64,000 nucleotides of DNA, taken from the NCBI RefSeq assembly GCF_013019105.1, contig NZ_BLTE01000006.1:62001-126000 (forward strand), given 5' to 3'. The notes under the pieces are model-generated. The model saw nothing but the letters and a program-made list of their open reading frames with translations. It did not search any database and was not told the origin of the DNA. The stretch comes from Fundidesulfovibrio magnetotacticus (GTDB taxonomy: Bacteria; Desulfobacterota; Desulfovibrionia; Desulfovibrionales; Desulfovibrionaceae). This document shows positions 42,200 to 52,037 of this stretch, piece after piece; position 1 is the first letter of the stretch, and the number at the start of each line of letters is the position of its first letter. The position numbers and the translations under genes were made by a program.

Positions 42200-43036
42200 A
42201 TGACCGACGAGACCAAGGCGTTCCTGGAAGTCCTGGACCTGGACGGCGAGCCCTACGGCATGCACTCCACCGACGAGGAACCCGCATCCGGCTACTCGCC
42301 CAAGGCCGGACCGCCCGTCTCGCGGGAGCTGGAACAGGCCGGGGCCATGGACTGGCAGGCCGTGTGGGGCAGTTTTTCCTGCGTGCTGGGCAACCTCTGG
42401 CTGGCCCGGCGCAAGAACCTCCCGGCCTATTTCGAGGCCGCCCGCTACGGCTGCCCCGGGGCCTCCTTCTACCTGGGCTTCCACGCCCCGCAGTTGGACT
42501 TCATCACCTGCTACGTGAGCACGGGCGTCCCCGGCACGCCCGTGCACGGCGAGCGCTACCTGCCCGACCCCGCCACGGCGCGCCGCCTCTTCGAGGAGAT
42601 CCCGCCGCGCATGGCCCCTGCCCGCTTCCGCGTGTTCAAGCCCTTGAGCGCCTTCGAGTCGGGCGAGACCCCGGAGACGATCACCTTTTTCGTGCGCCCG
42701 GAGCAGCTTTGCGGGCTGGGCTTCCTGGCCAGCTTCGTCACCGGCGACTTCGAGGCACTCATGAGCCCTTTCGGGGCGGGCTGCGCCTGCATGACCACCT
42801 GGCCTCTGCACTATCTCTCGCAGGGCAGGCTCAAGGCCGTTCTGGGCGGGCTGGACCCCTCGGAGCGCAAGTTCCTGGCCACCGACGAGCTGACCCTCAC
42901 CGTGCCCAAGGCCCTCTTCGACCTTTTCGTGGAGCGCTGGCGCGACTCCTACCTGACCACCGACACCTGGGCGGGCATCCGCAAGAAGATCGCCCGCAGC
43001 GCCGAGGCCTGGGCAAGGGGCAAGGGCGGGGAGTAG
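42200..43036 (+). CDS. DUF169-family protein
   Basis: 278 residues. DUF169 pattern: a Cys/Gly-rich middle part (YGCPGASFYLGF), PRMAPARFRVFKPL, ETITFFVRPEQLCGLGFLASF and SPFGAGCACMTTWPLHYL, then ERWRDSY near the end. This family is common in anaerobes and its biochemical role is unknown. The several Cys (C87, C202-204 region) may coordinate metal or a cluster. GAGGAGGCG lies before the ATG. It follows the two-component pair by 54 bases and could be one of its targets or simply the next unit. Confidence 0.85.
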   Translation: MTDETKAFLEVLDLDGEPYGMHSTDEEPASGYSPKAGPPVSRELEQAGAMDWQAVWGSFSCVLGNLWLARRKNLPAYFEAARYGCPGASFYLGFHAPQLDFITCYVSTGVPGTPVHGERYLPDPATARRLFEEIPPRMAPARFRVFKPLSAFESGETPETITFFVRPEQLCGLGFLASFVTGDFEALMSPFGAGCACMTTWPLHYLSQGRLKAVLGGLDPSERKFLATDELTLTVPKALFDLFVERWRDSYLTTDTWAGIRKKIARSAEAWARGKGGE

Positions 43037-43194
43037 CCGCGCGGCCCGTGCCGCCCCTGCACGGCCGAGCGGGGACGGGAGAACGTGCCGACGTGCGCTC
43101 CCCACAGGCCCTGGCCCGCGTGGCTCGCCCGCACCGGGCGAAACGGATGGCCCGGGCGCGCGCCCTGGCCGGACGGGACCGCCTGCCAAAACAA

Positions 43195-43226
43195 ACGGCC
43201 GGGCTACGCGCCCGGCCGTCCTTCTT
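43195..43226. terminator. Bidirectional terminator
   Basis: ACGGCCGGGC pairs with GCCCGGCCGT, with CCTTCTTT on the plus strand and TTTGTTTT on the minus strand. It separates the DUF169 and chemoreceptor genes. Confidence 0.75.
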
Positions 43227-43246
43227 TCCGCATTCCCGGAGAGGGA

Positions 43247-45295
43247 TCAGCCCAGGGCCTTGGGCGCGTCGCCGCCTTCCAGGCTCATGGAGCCGATCAC
43301 CTCGCGCAGTTCGGAGGCCACCTGGGCCACCTCGCGCGACATGCCCGCCAGTTCTGTCATGGTGGAGGCGGTCTGTCCCGCGATGGCATTCACGTCCACC
43401 ACGGTCTGGTTGATCTCCTCCGAGGCGGCGGACTGTTCCTCGGCTGCGGTGGCGATGGCGCGCACCATGTCGGCGGTGCCCGCAGCCACCTCCACGATGC
43501 CCATGAGGGCTTCGCCCGCGCCTTTCACGAGGTCCGCGCCCTTTTCCACGCGCGTTCCGGCCTCGTCCATGAGGTCGATGTTGCGCCGCGCGCCCTCCTG
43601 GATGCCGCTCACGGCGGCGTGCACGTCCTTGGTGGCGGCCATGGTCTTTTCGGCCAGTTTGCGCACCTCGTCGGCCACCACCGCGAAGCCGCGCCCGGCC
43701 TCGCCCGCGCGGGCGGCCTCAATGGCCGCGTTGAGGGCCAGGAGGTTGGTCTGGTCGGCGATGTCGGTGATGAGGTTCATGATGGCCCCCACGTCCTGGG
43801 CCTTGCCGCCCAGCAGGTGGAGGCTCTCGGCCATGGCCCGGGTCTGCTCGCGGACGTCCATGATGGCCCGGATGGACTCCTCGGCCACGCCGCTGCCGCG
43901 CTGGGCGTTCTCGCGGGCGGACTCGGCGCTTCGGGCCGCGTTGGAGGCGTTGCGCGCCACCTCCAGCACCGAGGCGTTCATCTGCTCCACGGCCGTGGCG
44001 GCCTCCTGGATGCGATGGCGCTGGTGCTCCGTGCCCTTGCTGGCTTCGTCGATACGGTCGAGCAGGTGCCCGGAGGTTCCGGCCAGGTGCAGGGCCACGG
44101 CCTCGGCGCGCTGGGCGGCCTGGGCGATCACCTGGTTCTGGGCCTCGATGCGCCGCTGCTGCTCGCGGATGGGCGTGATGTCGTTCCAGAAGGTGATGGA
44201 GCCCATGAGCCTGCCGTCCATGTCGAAGAACGGCGTGGACGACACGGTGATCGAGATGCCCCTGCCCGAGGCCGTCTGTACCTGGCGCTCGCCGTGCTGG
44301 GCCGTCTGGGTCTCGATGGCGACCTCGGAGACGGTCTTGCGGTTGACGTCGTTCCAGAAGAAGACGCCCGTGCGCATGCCCTGGTAGAGCTTGAGGTCGT
44401 AGGGCTTTTCGAGCAACTCGCACATCTGTCGGTTCACCCAGACGATGCCCCTGTCCGGCCCCACGATGACGCAAGGCGTGGGGATGCCCGCCAGCACGCC
44501 CTCGGAGAAGCCCAGCTTGTCCTTGAGCTGGGCCACCATGGCGCTGATGTCTCCGGCCAGAACGGCCAGTTCGTCGCTGCGCGGGTCCTCGAACCGGGGG
44601 GAGTAGTCGCCCTGGGCCACCTGCTCGGTCTGCCCGGCCAGGGCCTTGATACGCCGGATGAAGAGCACGCCCACGGCCCACACCGTCACGCCGATCAGAC
44701 AGACCAGCCCGGCCAGGCCCACCCCCGCCGAACGCACGATCTGGGCGCGCATGGCGTCCATGGGGGCCGTCACGTCGGAGAGGAGCACCATCTGGCCCAG
44801 GATGGGCTCGGAGTCGCCGTGGCAGTGGTGGCACTTGACCTGGTTGGGCACGGAGATCACCCGGGCCAGGAACTTCTTGTCGCCCTTGTCCACGAACACG
44901 GACTCGCGCACCGCCTCCTTGAGGCCGCGCCTGTGCAGGCCCTCCAGTTCGGGGCTGGCGAAGACCTGGGCGAGGTCCTTGCGCACGGCGGCTTCGTCGG
45001 TGCTGTAGGTGACGTTGCCCGTATACGAGGTCATGTGGGCCGAAAGGTCCTTGAACTTGGAGCGGATGGCCTGGAACTCGGCGATGGTGCCCTTGTTGTC
45101 GCCCACGATCATGGGCTTCTCGATGCCCATGTAGGCCAGGTCGGCCTCGGTCTCGGCGGCGTGTCGGATCTGGGTGGTGACCAGATCGCGGGTTCCGGCG
45201 GCCTCGAAGGCCATGATCACGGCCACGGCCGTGAGGGAGATGGCCGCGATCACCAGGGAGAGCTTGGCGTTGATGGAGCGTGCGATCAGGTGCAT
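43247..45295 (-). CDS. Methyl-accepting chemotaxis protein with c-type haem sensor (DcrA-like)
   Basis: 682 residues. Membrane segments at ~10-30 and ~185-210 border a periplasmic domain containing one CxxCH haem-c motif (KCHHCHG, ~153-157). This is the architecture of DcrA, the oxygen/redox chemoreceptor of Desulfovibrio vulgaris. After the second segment come a HAMP-like linker, a PAS domain (~270-390: [21 protein letters not shown]) and a signalling domain with the hairpin [44 protein letters not shown] precedes the ATG. The tetrahaem cytochrome stop is 10 bases upstream, so the two are co-transcribed. It probably senses redox potential. Confidence 0.93.
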   Translation of the reverse strand: MHLIARSINAKLSLVIAAISLTAVAVIMAFEAAGTRDLVTTQIRHAAETEADLAYMGIEKPMIVGDNKGTIAEFQAIRSKFKDLSAHMTSYTGNVTYSTDEAAVRKDLAQVFASPELEGLHRRGLKEAVRESVFVDKGDKKFLARVISVPNQVKCHHCHGDSEPILGQMVLLSDVTAPMDAMRAQIVRSAGVGLAGLVCLIGVTVWAVGVLFIRRIKALAGQTEQVAQGDYSPRFEDPRSDELAVLAGDISAMVAQLKDKLGFSEGVLAGIPTPCVIVGPDRGIVWVNRQMCELLEKPYDLKLYQGMRTGVFFWNDVNRKTVSEVAIETQTAQHGERQVQTASGRGISITVSSTPFFDMDGRLMGSITFWNDITPIREQQRRIEAQNQVIAQAAQRAEAVALHLAGTSGHLLDRIDEASKGTEHQRHRIQEAATAVEQMNASVLEVARNASNAARSAESARENAQRGSGVAEESIRAIMDVREQTRAMAESLHLLGGKAQDVGAIMNLITDIADQTNLLALNAAIEAARAGEAGRGFAVVADEVRKLAEKTMAATKDVHAAVSGIQEGARRNIDLMDEAGTRVEKGADLVKGAGEALMGIVEVAAGTADMVRAIATAAEEQSAASEEINQTVVDVNAIAGQTASTMTELAGMSREVAQVASELREVIGSMSLEGGDAPKALG

Positions 45296-45305
45296 GCCGG
45301 CCCTC

Positions 45306-45764
45306 CTAGTGCGCGCCCGAGTAGATCAGGGGCTTGAAGCGGAAGTCTTCCACGCGCTCCTTGTTGTGACAGGCGGTGCAGCTCTGGGTGTCGGGGCGGC
45401 GCGTGATGTCCTTGCGCTCGCCCGAGGCGGCGTGCGCGCCTCCGGGGCCGTGGCAGGTCTCGCAGCCCACCTCGGCCAGGTCCGGCGTGGCCTCCAGGCT
45501 GGTGAAGCCGCCCGCGCGGCCGTAACCCGTGGTGTGGCATTCGTAACACTGGCGCAGCTCGCGCTCCTTGAGCTTGGGGCGCATGATGGCCACCGAGTTC
45601 CAGGAGTGGGCCTTCTTGGAATATTTCTTGAAGTTTGAGAATTCTTTCTCATGACACTGGGAGCAGGCCTTGGAGCCCACATAGGCAGGCTCCCCCGCCG
45701 CCAGGGCCACGCCGGAAACCCCCAACAACAACACCCCGACCGCAAGACACGCCCACCGAGCCAT
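45306..45764 (-). CDS. Tetrahaem cytochrome c, periplasmic (cytochrome c554-like)
   Basis: 152 residues. Signal peptide (~1-22, GVALAAGEP). Four CxxCH motifs: CSQCH, CYECH, CETCH and CTACH, with distal His residues ([16 protein letters not shown]). The spacing resembles the cytochrome c554/NrfH-like multihaem families. It is the first gene of the unit with the haem chemoreceptor and may donate electrons to it or to another periplasmic acceptor. This link is inference from the operon alone. Confidence 0.92.
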   Translation of the reverse strand: MARWACLAVGVLLLGVSGVALAAGEPAYVGSKACSQCHEKEFSNFKKYSKKAHSWNSVAIMRPKLKERELRQCYECHTTGYGRAGGFTSLEATPDLAEVGCETCHGPGGAHAASGERKDITRRPDTQSCTACHNKERVEDFRFKPLIYSGAH

Positions 45765-45937
45765 GAGGATGCCCCCTCCACCAACGTCTTCGGATCGCCT
45801 TTCTTCCGTTCACCACACCATTTTGTCAAGGCATTGTGACATACTTCTCAAATGACACCAACCGAGGGGTTTCTCCCTCTTTTCAGGACGGGCGCGCCGG
45901 GATAAGCAAGCCTCCACCAACACCCAAGGAGCAGCCC

Positions 45938-46546
45938 ATGACCGCCGCCCCCCTCGATCTCTTCGCCCGCTGCCGGACGGAACTCGCCGCCGGACCCGAG
46001 CCCAGGTTCGTCACCGTGGACGACGCCTGGTTCCTTTCCCTGGATGGCATCGGCAGGCCGGACGATCCCCGCTTCCGGGAGGGCCTGGCGGCGCTGTACA
46101 CCGTGGCCCGGGCCCTGCGAGCCCAGTCGAAGGCGGATGGACGGCCCTTCGTCCTGCCCCGGCTGGAGGGTCTCTACAGCCTGGAGCCCGGCTACCAGGA
46201 CTTCGACGCCGCGCCCCCCCAGGCCTGGCAGTGGACCCTCTGCCTGCGCGCCCCGGACTTCGTGGGCGACAACATCCTCTGGCCCCTCAAGGAGGCGCTC
46301 CTGGCCGGAGGCAAGCCGCCCATGGTGCGCCGCGTGAAGCTCATCGGCTTCGGGGAGGGGCGCGCCGCCCAGGCGCTGCACGTGGGGCCGCGCCACGACA
46401 CCCGCGCCGTGCGGGAGGCCCTGGCGGCCTTCATCGAGCGCGAGGGCTTCGCCCCCTCGGGCCGCCGCCACGAAATCTACCTGAGCGACCCCCTGCGCAC
46501 CCCCCCGGAGCGCCAGCGCACCATCGTCCGCTACCCCGTTGTCTGA
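45938..46546 (+). CDS. GyrI-like small-molecule-binding domain protein
   Basis: 202 residues from ATG 45938 (AGGAGC upstream). The GyrI-like/SOUL-type pattern is visible: FVTVDDAWFLSLDGIGRPDDPRF, FREGLAALYTVARALR, RPFVLPRLEGLYSLE, and the acidic LSDPLRTPPERQRTIVRYPV end. Such proteins bind hydrophobic ligands or hydrolyse drugs and occur alone or fused to AraC/MerR regulators. Alone here, probably a ligand-binding or detoxifying protein. Confidence 0.82.
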   Translation: MTAAPLDLFARCRTELAAGPEPRFVTVDDAWFLSLDGIGRPDDPRFREGLAALYTVARALRAQSKADGRPFVLPRLEGLYSLEPGYQDFDAAPPQAWQWTLCLRAPDFVGDNILWPLKEALLAGGKPPMVRRVKLIGFGEGRAAQALHVGPRHDTRAVREALAAFIEREGFAPSGRRHEIYLSDPLRTPPERQRTIVRYPVV

Positions 46547-46733
46547 GCCGGACGCCCGACCCCGCAGGACCGGACCCGGCGCGCCTGCCTCCCGCGCGGC
46601 CGACAAACCCGGCCATCCGTCGGCGGAAGGCCTGCCGTCCCGTCCCTCGTCCGGGGAAGCGCGGCCGGAGCCCTTGCGTCCACCCCGGCATGCAGGCATC
46701 GCGTTTACCAACCGTAAAAATTGCTGACACCCA

Positions 46734-46766
46734 GACGGCCCGCCCTCCAGCGGGCCGTCTTTTTTT
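46734..46766 (+). terminator. Rho-independent terminator upstream of receiver gene
   Basis: GACGGCCCGC pairs with GCGGGCCGTC, followed by seven T. It lies 188 bases after the GyrI-like stop with no gene in between. Confidence 0.85.
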
Positions 46767-46828
46767 CATCATCATTCCGGAACGTTGCCGAACAACGTTT
46801 CCGGCACGCCCTTTGCCTTTGCCAGGCC

Positions 46829-47221
46829 ATGGCCACAGCCGCATCCAACCCTCCGACAGTGATCCTCGCCGACCGCAACCGGCACATCCGGGAGCTGCTG
46901 GCACGCGAGTTCGCCAGGGAAGGATACGCGGTGAAAGGCTGTGGACTGGGCAGGGAGGCGGCGCTCCTGGCCGCCGCGGAGGGCGACATCCTGGTGGTGG
47001 ACGGCGAACTGCCGGACATGGACGCCGGGCGAGTGGTCAGCGAGGTGCGCCGGGTCAGGCCGGGACTTCCCGTGGCCGTATACGCCCACGAGGAGGACGA
47101 GGCGCGGCCCTGCCTGGGCCAACCGATGGTTTTCTATGTCCCCAAGAGGGACGATCCGGCGGGGCTGGTGAAGGCCGTGCTGGAAGCGTTGAGGGCACGG
47201 CCGACGGGACCTGCCGGATAA
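46829..47221 (+). CDS. Receiver-domain protein
   Basis: 130 residues from ATG 46829. CheY-like: TVILADRNRHIRELLAREF, DILVVDGELPDMDAG with the likely phospho-Asp, and FYVPKRDD. No output domain. The conserved Thr/Ser and Lys positions are less clear, so it may be a weak or pseudo-receiver. It lies upstream of the TauE gene, with about 80 bases between them, and could share its transcript. Confidence 0.7.
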   Translation: MATAASNPPTVILADRNRHIRELLAREFAREGYAVKGCGLGREAALLAAAEGDILVVDGELPDMDAGRVVSEVRRVRPGLPVAVYAHEEDEARPCLGQPMVFYVPKRDDPAGLVKAVLEALRARPTGPAG

Positions 47222-47301
47222 AGGGGCGCAAGGGCGCGGCGGGTCCCCTGGGGAACAACCCCGAGGGTGGAACAATGTCTAGGCAACGGAGGTGTTACCG
47301 G

Positions 47302-48555
47302 ATGCGATTCTTCAGGGACGTCTACAATTTCATGATGGAAGGAGCGCGGGCCCACGCCAAGTGGGACTACGAAGTCTCCATGAACATCATCCAGAACCGC
47401 AAGAAGCTCCTGGTTCTTGCCGTACTGGCCCTGCCCATCCTGGGCTTCAGCTTCGTCGAGGCGGCGGACGTGATCGGCGGCAAGACCGCCTACATGCCCT
47501 CCTACTACAACACCACCATCTTCCTGGCTTCCATCGGCGTGGGCCTGGCCGCCGGCCTGATCACGGGCTGCATCGGCGCGGGCGGCGGCTTCATCATCAC
47601 CCCGGCCCTGATGGCCGCGGGCGTGAAGGGCATCCTGGCCGTGGGCACGGACCTCTTCCACATCTTCGCCAAGGCCATCATGGGCACGGCGGTGCACAAG
47701 AAGCTGGGCAACGTCTCCGTGAAGCTGGCCCTGGGCTTCCTGCTGGGCTCCGGCTTCGGCGCGGTGGCGGGCGGCACGCTCAACAAGATGCTCTACGACT
47801 CCGACCCGCTCATGTCGGAACTGTTCATCTCCACCATCTACGCCGTGCTCCTGGGCTTCCTGGGCTTCTACGGCGCGTACGACTTCCTGAAGTCCCGCAA
47901 GGGCGAGGAAGGCGGCGACTCCCACGGCGGCCCCGCCGGCGGCGGCGTGCCCCCGCTGGCCCAGAAGGTCCAGGCCCTGAAGATCCCCCCCATGATCACC
48001 TTCGACGAGGACTTCGTCCCCGGTGGCCGTCAGCTCTCCATGTGGGTTATCGCCTGCGGCGGCTTCGTGGTGGGCGCCCTGGCGGCCATCATGGGCGTCG
48101 GCGGCGGCTTCATCACCTTCCCCATGTTCGTGTACGTCTTCGGCGTCTCCTCCATGACCACCGTGGGCACGGACATCCTCCAGATCATCTTCACCGCCGG
48201 CTTCGCGGGCATCGCCCAGTACGCCGTGTACGGCTTCGTGTTCTACACCCTGGCCATGGGCATGCTCATCGGCTCGCTCCTGGGCATCCAGGTGGGCGCG
48301 CTGGTGACCAAGGTCGTCAAGGGCGTGCACATCCGCGGCTTCTACGCCCTGTCCATCATCTCCGGCTTCATCAACCGCGCGGCCACCCTGCCCAAGAAGC
48401 TCACCGAGCTGGGCTACCTGGGCTGGTCTCCCGAACTCAACAACATGATCGAATACGTGGGCAACATCGTGTTCTGGGTCAGCGTCGGGCTCTTCGGCGT
48501 GTGGGTGTTCGGGAAGTTCTTCGCCAACATCCCCATGCTGCGCGGGGAGGAATAA
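47302..48555 (+). CDS. TauE/SafE-family sulfite/organosulfonate exporter
   Basis: 417 residues from ATG 47302 (GGAGGT 8 bases upstream; an ATG at 47275 is less likely). About eight membrane segments with the two TauE repeats: AAGLITGCIGAGGGFIITPALMAAG and VVGALAAIMGVGGGFITFPMFVY. A ~40-residue charged loop lies between the halves. In sulfate reducers such proteins are thought to move sulfite, sulfonates or related anions across the inner membrane. The 255-residue membrane protein follows 3 bases later and is probably its partner. The N-terminal ~35-residue cytoplasmic extension is longer than in TauE. Confidence 0.88.
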   Translation: MRFFRDVYNFMMEGARAHAKWDYEVSMNIIQNRKKLLVLAVLALPILGFSFVEAADVIGGKTAYMPSYYNTTIFLASIGVGLAAGLITGCIGAGGGFIITPALMAAGVKGILAVGTDLFHIFAKAIMGTAVHKKLGNVSVKLALGFLLGSGFGAVAGGTLNKMLYDSDPLMSELFISTIYAVLLGFLGFYGAYDFLKSRKGEEGGDSHGGPAGGGVPPLAQKVQALKIPPMITFDEDFVPGGRQLSMWVIACGGFVVGALAAIMGVGGGFITFPMFVYVFGVSSMTTVGTDILQIIFTAGFAGIAQYAVYGFVFYTLAMGMLIGSLLGIQVGALVTKVVKGVHIRGFYALSIISGFINRAATLPKKLTELGYLGWSPELNNMIEYVGNIVFWVSVGLFGVWVFGKFFANIPMLRGEE

Positions 48556-48558
48556 GCA

Positions 48559-49326
48559 ATGGCTATCACTAACAAATCCGCTTTCGGCAAGGGCCTCGCC
48601 CTCATGGTGAGCTTCTGCGTGGTCTTCGCCCTGATCATGTCCCCCCTGTTCAAGGACCAGAACGGCAACCCGCAGACCGGCCTTGAGTTCGCAGACGAGT
48701 TCTTCAACAAGCTCTCCAAGAACTCCTCCGACTACTTCGACCAGGTGAAGGAAACCGCCGCCAAGCAGAAGGGCAAGACCCTCGCCGTGACGGCCACCAT
48801 CGCCAAGCCCGACCCCAAGGACGAGCCCGACGCCGCCAAGGCCCAGGCCAAGGCCAACCAGGACGCCCAGGACATCGCCAAGGCCCTCCAGGCCGCCGGC
48901 GCGCAGGTGGAAGTGAAGGACAACGTGCTCGCGATCAAGGGAGACCTGGGCGCCATGCTGGACTTCTCCACCGTGAAGAGCCAGTTCGCCTTCGGGCTCG
49001 TGGGCGCGGAGGCCGAGAAGCCCGAGAACCTGGCCCTGCGCAAGACCCTCAAGAACCTCTGGAAGGGCTACGCGGCCATGATCAAGCCCCTCCAGAAGGA
49101 CGGCAAGGTGGCCGAGGCCAAGGCCCTGGACACCGTGATGAAGAAGGGCATCGAGCCCGCCTACAACTTCTACGGCATCGTGGGCGAGCCCGTCTCCAAG
49201 AACATCTTCCTGCTCACCTTCCTGCTGGCCTTCTACGTGGTCTACACCATGTGGTACGGCTACGGCATCTTCTACATGTTCGACGGCATCGGCCTGTCCA
49301 TGAAGAAGTCCAAGAAGAAGCACTAG
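48559..49326 (+). CDS. Conserved membrane protein, partner of TauE-like exporter
   Basis: 255 residues. N-terminal membrane segment (~11-32) and C-terminal segment (~212-235), with a ~165-residue outer domain that is Lys/Ala-rich (KANQDAQDIAKALQAAGAQ). No catalytic motif recognised. It starts 3 bases after the exporter gene and ends at a good terminator, so the pair forms its own unit. Similar pairs occur in other Desulfovibrio genomes as far as I know, but the function is undefined. Confidence 0.8.
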   Translation: MAITNKSAFGKGLALMVSFCVVFALIMSPLFKDQNGNPQTGLEFADEFFNKLSKNSSDYFDQVKETAAKQKGKTLAVTATIAKPDPKDEPDAAKAQAKANQDAQDIAKALQAAGAQVEVKDNVLAIKGDLGAMLDFSTVKSQFAFGLVGAEAEKPENLALRKTLKNLWKGYAAMIKPLQKDGKVAEAKALDTVMKKGIEPAYNFYGIVGEPVSKNIFLLTFLLAFYVVYTMWYGYGIFYMFDGIGLSMKKSKKKH

Positions 49327-49354
49327 GATTCCTTAAACCCTAACCCCCCCATGC

Positions 49355-49387
49355 AGAGGCCGCCCCCCCCGGGCGGCCTCTCGCTTT
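49355..49387 (+). terminator. Terminator of TauE unit
   Basis: AGAGGCCGCCC pairs with GGGCGGCCTCT, followed by CGCTTTT. Confidence 0.8.
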
Positions 49388-49575
49388 TGGGGGAACTTCG
49401 GCGGGCGGCGCGACCGGCGCACCGGCCGTGCGCATTTTGCGGAACGTCTCGGCGAAGCGTCCCGGCCTAGCCTGCGGACCGGGCTTGCCATCATCCTCCC
49501 GGTTCATGCTACAAGGGCGTCAGCACCCGGCGTCCTCCCGGACGGACCGGGGCCATTCTTTCCCCGAGGTGACCC

Positions 49576-50667
49576 ATGGCCGGACACTCCTCCCCCCCGA
49601 TCCTTTTCACGCCCTTCACCGTGCGGGGCGTCACCCTGAAGAACCGCATCGGCGTCTCGCCCATGTGCCAGTACAGCTCCACGGACGGGCTGCCCACACC
49701 CTGGCATATGGCCCACCTGGGCAGCCGCGCCGCCGGCGGCGCGGGCCTGGTGTTCGTGGAGGCCACGGCCGTCGCGCCCGAGGGGCGCATCTCCCCGGGC
49801 GACATGGGCCTGTGGAGCGACGCCCACGCCCGCGCCCTGGCCCCCGTGGCCGAGGCCGTCCGCCTGCTGGGGGCCGTGCCCGCCATCCAACTGGCCCACG
49901 CCGGGCGCAAGGCCAGCTGCCTGCCCCCCTGGGCAGGCGGCGCGCGCATCGCAGACCCGGGTGCGGGCGGCTGGACCGTGCAGGCCCCCTGCCCACTGCC
50001 CTTCAACGAGTCCGACCCCCTGCCCGCTCCCCTGGACCTGTCGGGCATCGCGGCCGTGAAGCGGGCTTTCGTCGACGCCGCGCGCCGCGCAGTGGACGCC
50101 GGATTCGAGATCATCGAGCTGCACGCGGCCCACGGCTACCTGATGCATCAATTCCTCTCGCCCCTCTCCAACGTGCGCGCGGACGCCTACGGCGGCAGCC
50201 TGGAGAACCGCATGCGCCTGGCTCTGGAGACGGCCCGGGCCATCCGCGAGGCCATCCCGGACTCCATGCCGCTGTTTACGCGCGTCTCGGCCACGGACTG
50301 GGTGGAGAACGGCTGGGATCTCGAACAGACGGTGGTCCTGTCCGGGAAGCTCCGGGAGGCGGGGGTGGACGTGGTGGACGTGAGCACCGGCGGGCTCGTG
50401 CCCTACGCGAAGATTCCCGTGGGGCCCGGGTTCCAGGTTCCCTTCGCCCGGGCCGTGCGCGAGCGCGCGGGCGTGCCCACCTGCGCCGTGGGGCTGATCA
50501 CCGAAGCCGCCCAGGCCGAGGAGGTGCTGGCCTCGGACGCGGCGGACATCGTGCTCCTGGGCCGGGAGATGCTGCGCGAGCCCTACTGGGCCATCAAGGC
50601 CGCCCAGGCCCTGGGCGTGGAGCCGGACTGGCCCGTGCAGTACGGGTATGCGGTGAAGAGGCGGTAG
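49576..50667 (+). CDS. Old yellow enzyme, NADPH dehydrogenase (YqjM type)
   Basis: FMN-dependent ene-reductase; 363 residues. SPMCQYSS carries the YqjM-type Cys (C31), then MGLWSDAHARAL, LAHAGRKAS, FEIIELHAAHGYLMHQFLSPLSN with the His pair, YGGSLENRMRLALE and GLITEAAQAEE near the phosphate-binding end. Such enzymes reduce activated C=C bonds and can detoxify electrophiles or nitro compounds. Monocistronic between its own terminator and the TauE unit. Confidence 0.95.
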   Translation: MAGHSSPPILFTPFTVRGVTLKNRIGVSPMCQYSSTDGLPTPWHMAHLGSRAAGGAGLVFVEATAVAPEGRISPGDMGLWSDAHARALAPVAEAVRLLGAVPAIQLAHAGRKASCLPPWAGGARIADPGAGGWTVQAPCPLPFNESDPLPAPLDLSGIAAVKRAFVDAARRAVDAGFEIIELHAAHGYLMHQFLSPLSNVRADAYGGSLENRMRLALETARAIREAIPDSMPLFTRVSATDWVENGWDLEQTVVLSGKLREAGVDVVDVSTGGLVPYAKIPVGPGFQVPFARAVRERAGVPTCAVGLITEAAQAEEVLASDAADIVLLGREMLREPYWAIKAAQALGVEPDWPVQYGYAVKRR

Positions 50668-50690
50668 CGGGGGCTCGCCCGCAACGCAGA

Positions 50691-50720
50691 AGGGCCGGCG
50701 CTTCCGCCGGCCCTTTCATT
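50691..50720. terminator. Bidirectional terminator
   Basis: AGGGCCGGCG pairs with CGCCGGCCCT around CTTC, followed by TTCATTT on plus; it separates the convergent old-yellow-enzyme and homoserine dehydrogenase genes. Confidence 0.8.
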
Positions 50721-50738
50721 TGATCCGTCCCGCCGCGC

Positions 50739-52037
50739 TTACAGCACGCGCATGTGCACGGGCTCGGCCTTCACGTAGGGGAACTCCCGGATGCGGGCCA
50801 GGGCCTGGTCCACCTGGCTCTGGCTGGCCGTGTGGGTCATGAACACGATGGGCACGATGGATTCGTCGGATGCGTCGGGGTCCACCTTCTGCACCACCTG
50901 GTGGATGGAGACCCCCACGTCGCCCAGGGCCTGGGCGATGGAGGCCAGCACGCCGGGCTTGTCCTCCACGGTGAAGCGGAAGTAGCGCCGCCCGCAGGAC
51001 TCCTCGGCGGGCAGGATGTCCGCCAGGGGCAGGGTCTTCTCGGGGAAGCCGGTGTTGTTGGGCGCGGCCCCGTCGCGCGCCAGGGCCATGATGTCGGCCA
51101 GCACCGCCGAGCCCGTGGGCAGGCCGCCCGCGCCCTGGCCGTAGAGCATCACCGCGCCCACGGCGTCGCCCACCACGCGCACGGCGTTGAAGGCCCCCTG
51201 CACCTGGGCCAGCAGGTAGCTCTTGGAGAGGAGCATGGGGTGCACCCCGGCCATGATCCGCCCGTCCACCATCTTGGCCTGGCCGATCAGCTTCACCTCG
51301 CAGCCGAACTCTTTGGCGTAGGCGATGTCCAGGGGCGTAACGGCCGTGATGCCCGTCACCGGGAGCTTCTCCAGCGGGAAATGCACGCCGTAGGCCAGGC
51401 GGATGAGCAGGGCCAGCTTGTGGGCCGCATCAAAGCCGCCCACGTCCAGGGTGGGGTCGGCTTCCGCGAAGCCCTTCTTCTGGGCCTTCTTGAGGGCCGT
51501 TCCGTAGGAGAGGCCCTTTTTGGTCATGCGCGAGAGGATGAAGTTGGACGTGCCGTTCAGGATGCCCGTGACGGCCTGGATGCGGTTGCCCGCAAGGGAC
51601 TCCTTGAGGGTCTGCACGACGGGGATGCCACCGCAGACGCTGGCCTCGTAGTAGAGCCCCGCGCCCTTGGACGCAGCCAGGGCGAAAAGCTCGGCCCCGC
51701 GTTCGGCCAGCAGGTGCTTGTTGGCCGTGACCACGTGGCGGCCGTTCTCCAGGGACGCCCGGATGAGCTCGTGGGCCTTGCCCAGCCCGCCCATGAGCTC
51801 CACCACGATGTCCACGTCCGGCGCGTGGGCCAGCTCCAGCGGATCGGCCACCACGCGCGCCCCGGCGGGCAGGGGCACGGCGCGCTGCTTGGCCGGGTCG
51901 CGCACGGCCACGGCGGTGACGGCCACGGGGCGGCCCAGGCGGCGGGCCACCCAGTCCGCGCTCTGGGCCAGGATGGCGGCCAGGCCCTGTCCCACGGTGC
52001 CGAAGCCCGCGAGCCCCAGGCGCACGGGGGCGCTCAC
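50739..52037 (-). CDS. hom: Homoserine dehydrogenase
   Basis: Reduces aspartate semialdehyde to homoserine for threonine and methionine synthesis. 432 residues from a GTG at 52037 that overlaps the aminotransferase stop (GTGA). NAD(P)-binding [12 protein letters not shown] at the start, [44 protein letters not shown] and [21 protein letters not shown]. The C-terminal ACT domain (~355-430: [18 protein letters not shown]) gives allosteric control, probably by threonine. The coupled aminotransferase upstream fits an amino-acid operon. Confidence 0.97.
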   Translation of the reverse strand: MSAPVRLGLAGFGTVGQGLAAILAQSADWVARRLGRPVAVTAVAVRDPAKQRAVPLPAGARVVADPLELAHAPDVDIVVELMGGLGKAHELIRASLENGRHVVTANKHLLAERGAELFALAASKGAGLYYEASVCGGIPVVQTLKESLAGNRIQAVTGILNGTSNFILSRMTKKGLSYGTALKKAQKKGFAEADPTLDVGGFDAAHKLALLIRLAYGVHFPLEKLPVTGITAVTPLDIAYAKEFGCEVKLIGQAKMVDGRIMAGVHPMLLSKSYLLAQVQGAFNAVRVVGDAVGAVMLYGQGAGGLPTGSAVLADIMALARDGAAPNNTGFPEKTLPLADILPAEESCGRRYFRFTVEDKPGVLASIAQALGDVGVSIHQVVQKVDPDASDESIVPIVFMTHTASQSQVDQALARIREFPYVKAEPVHMRVL

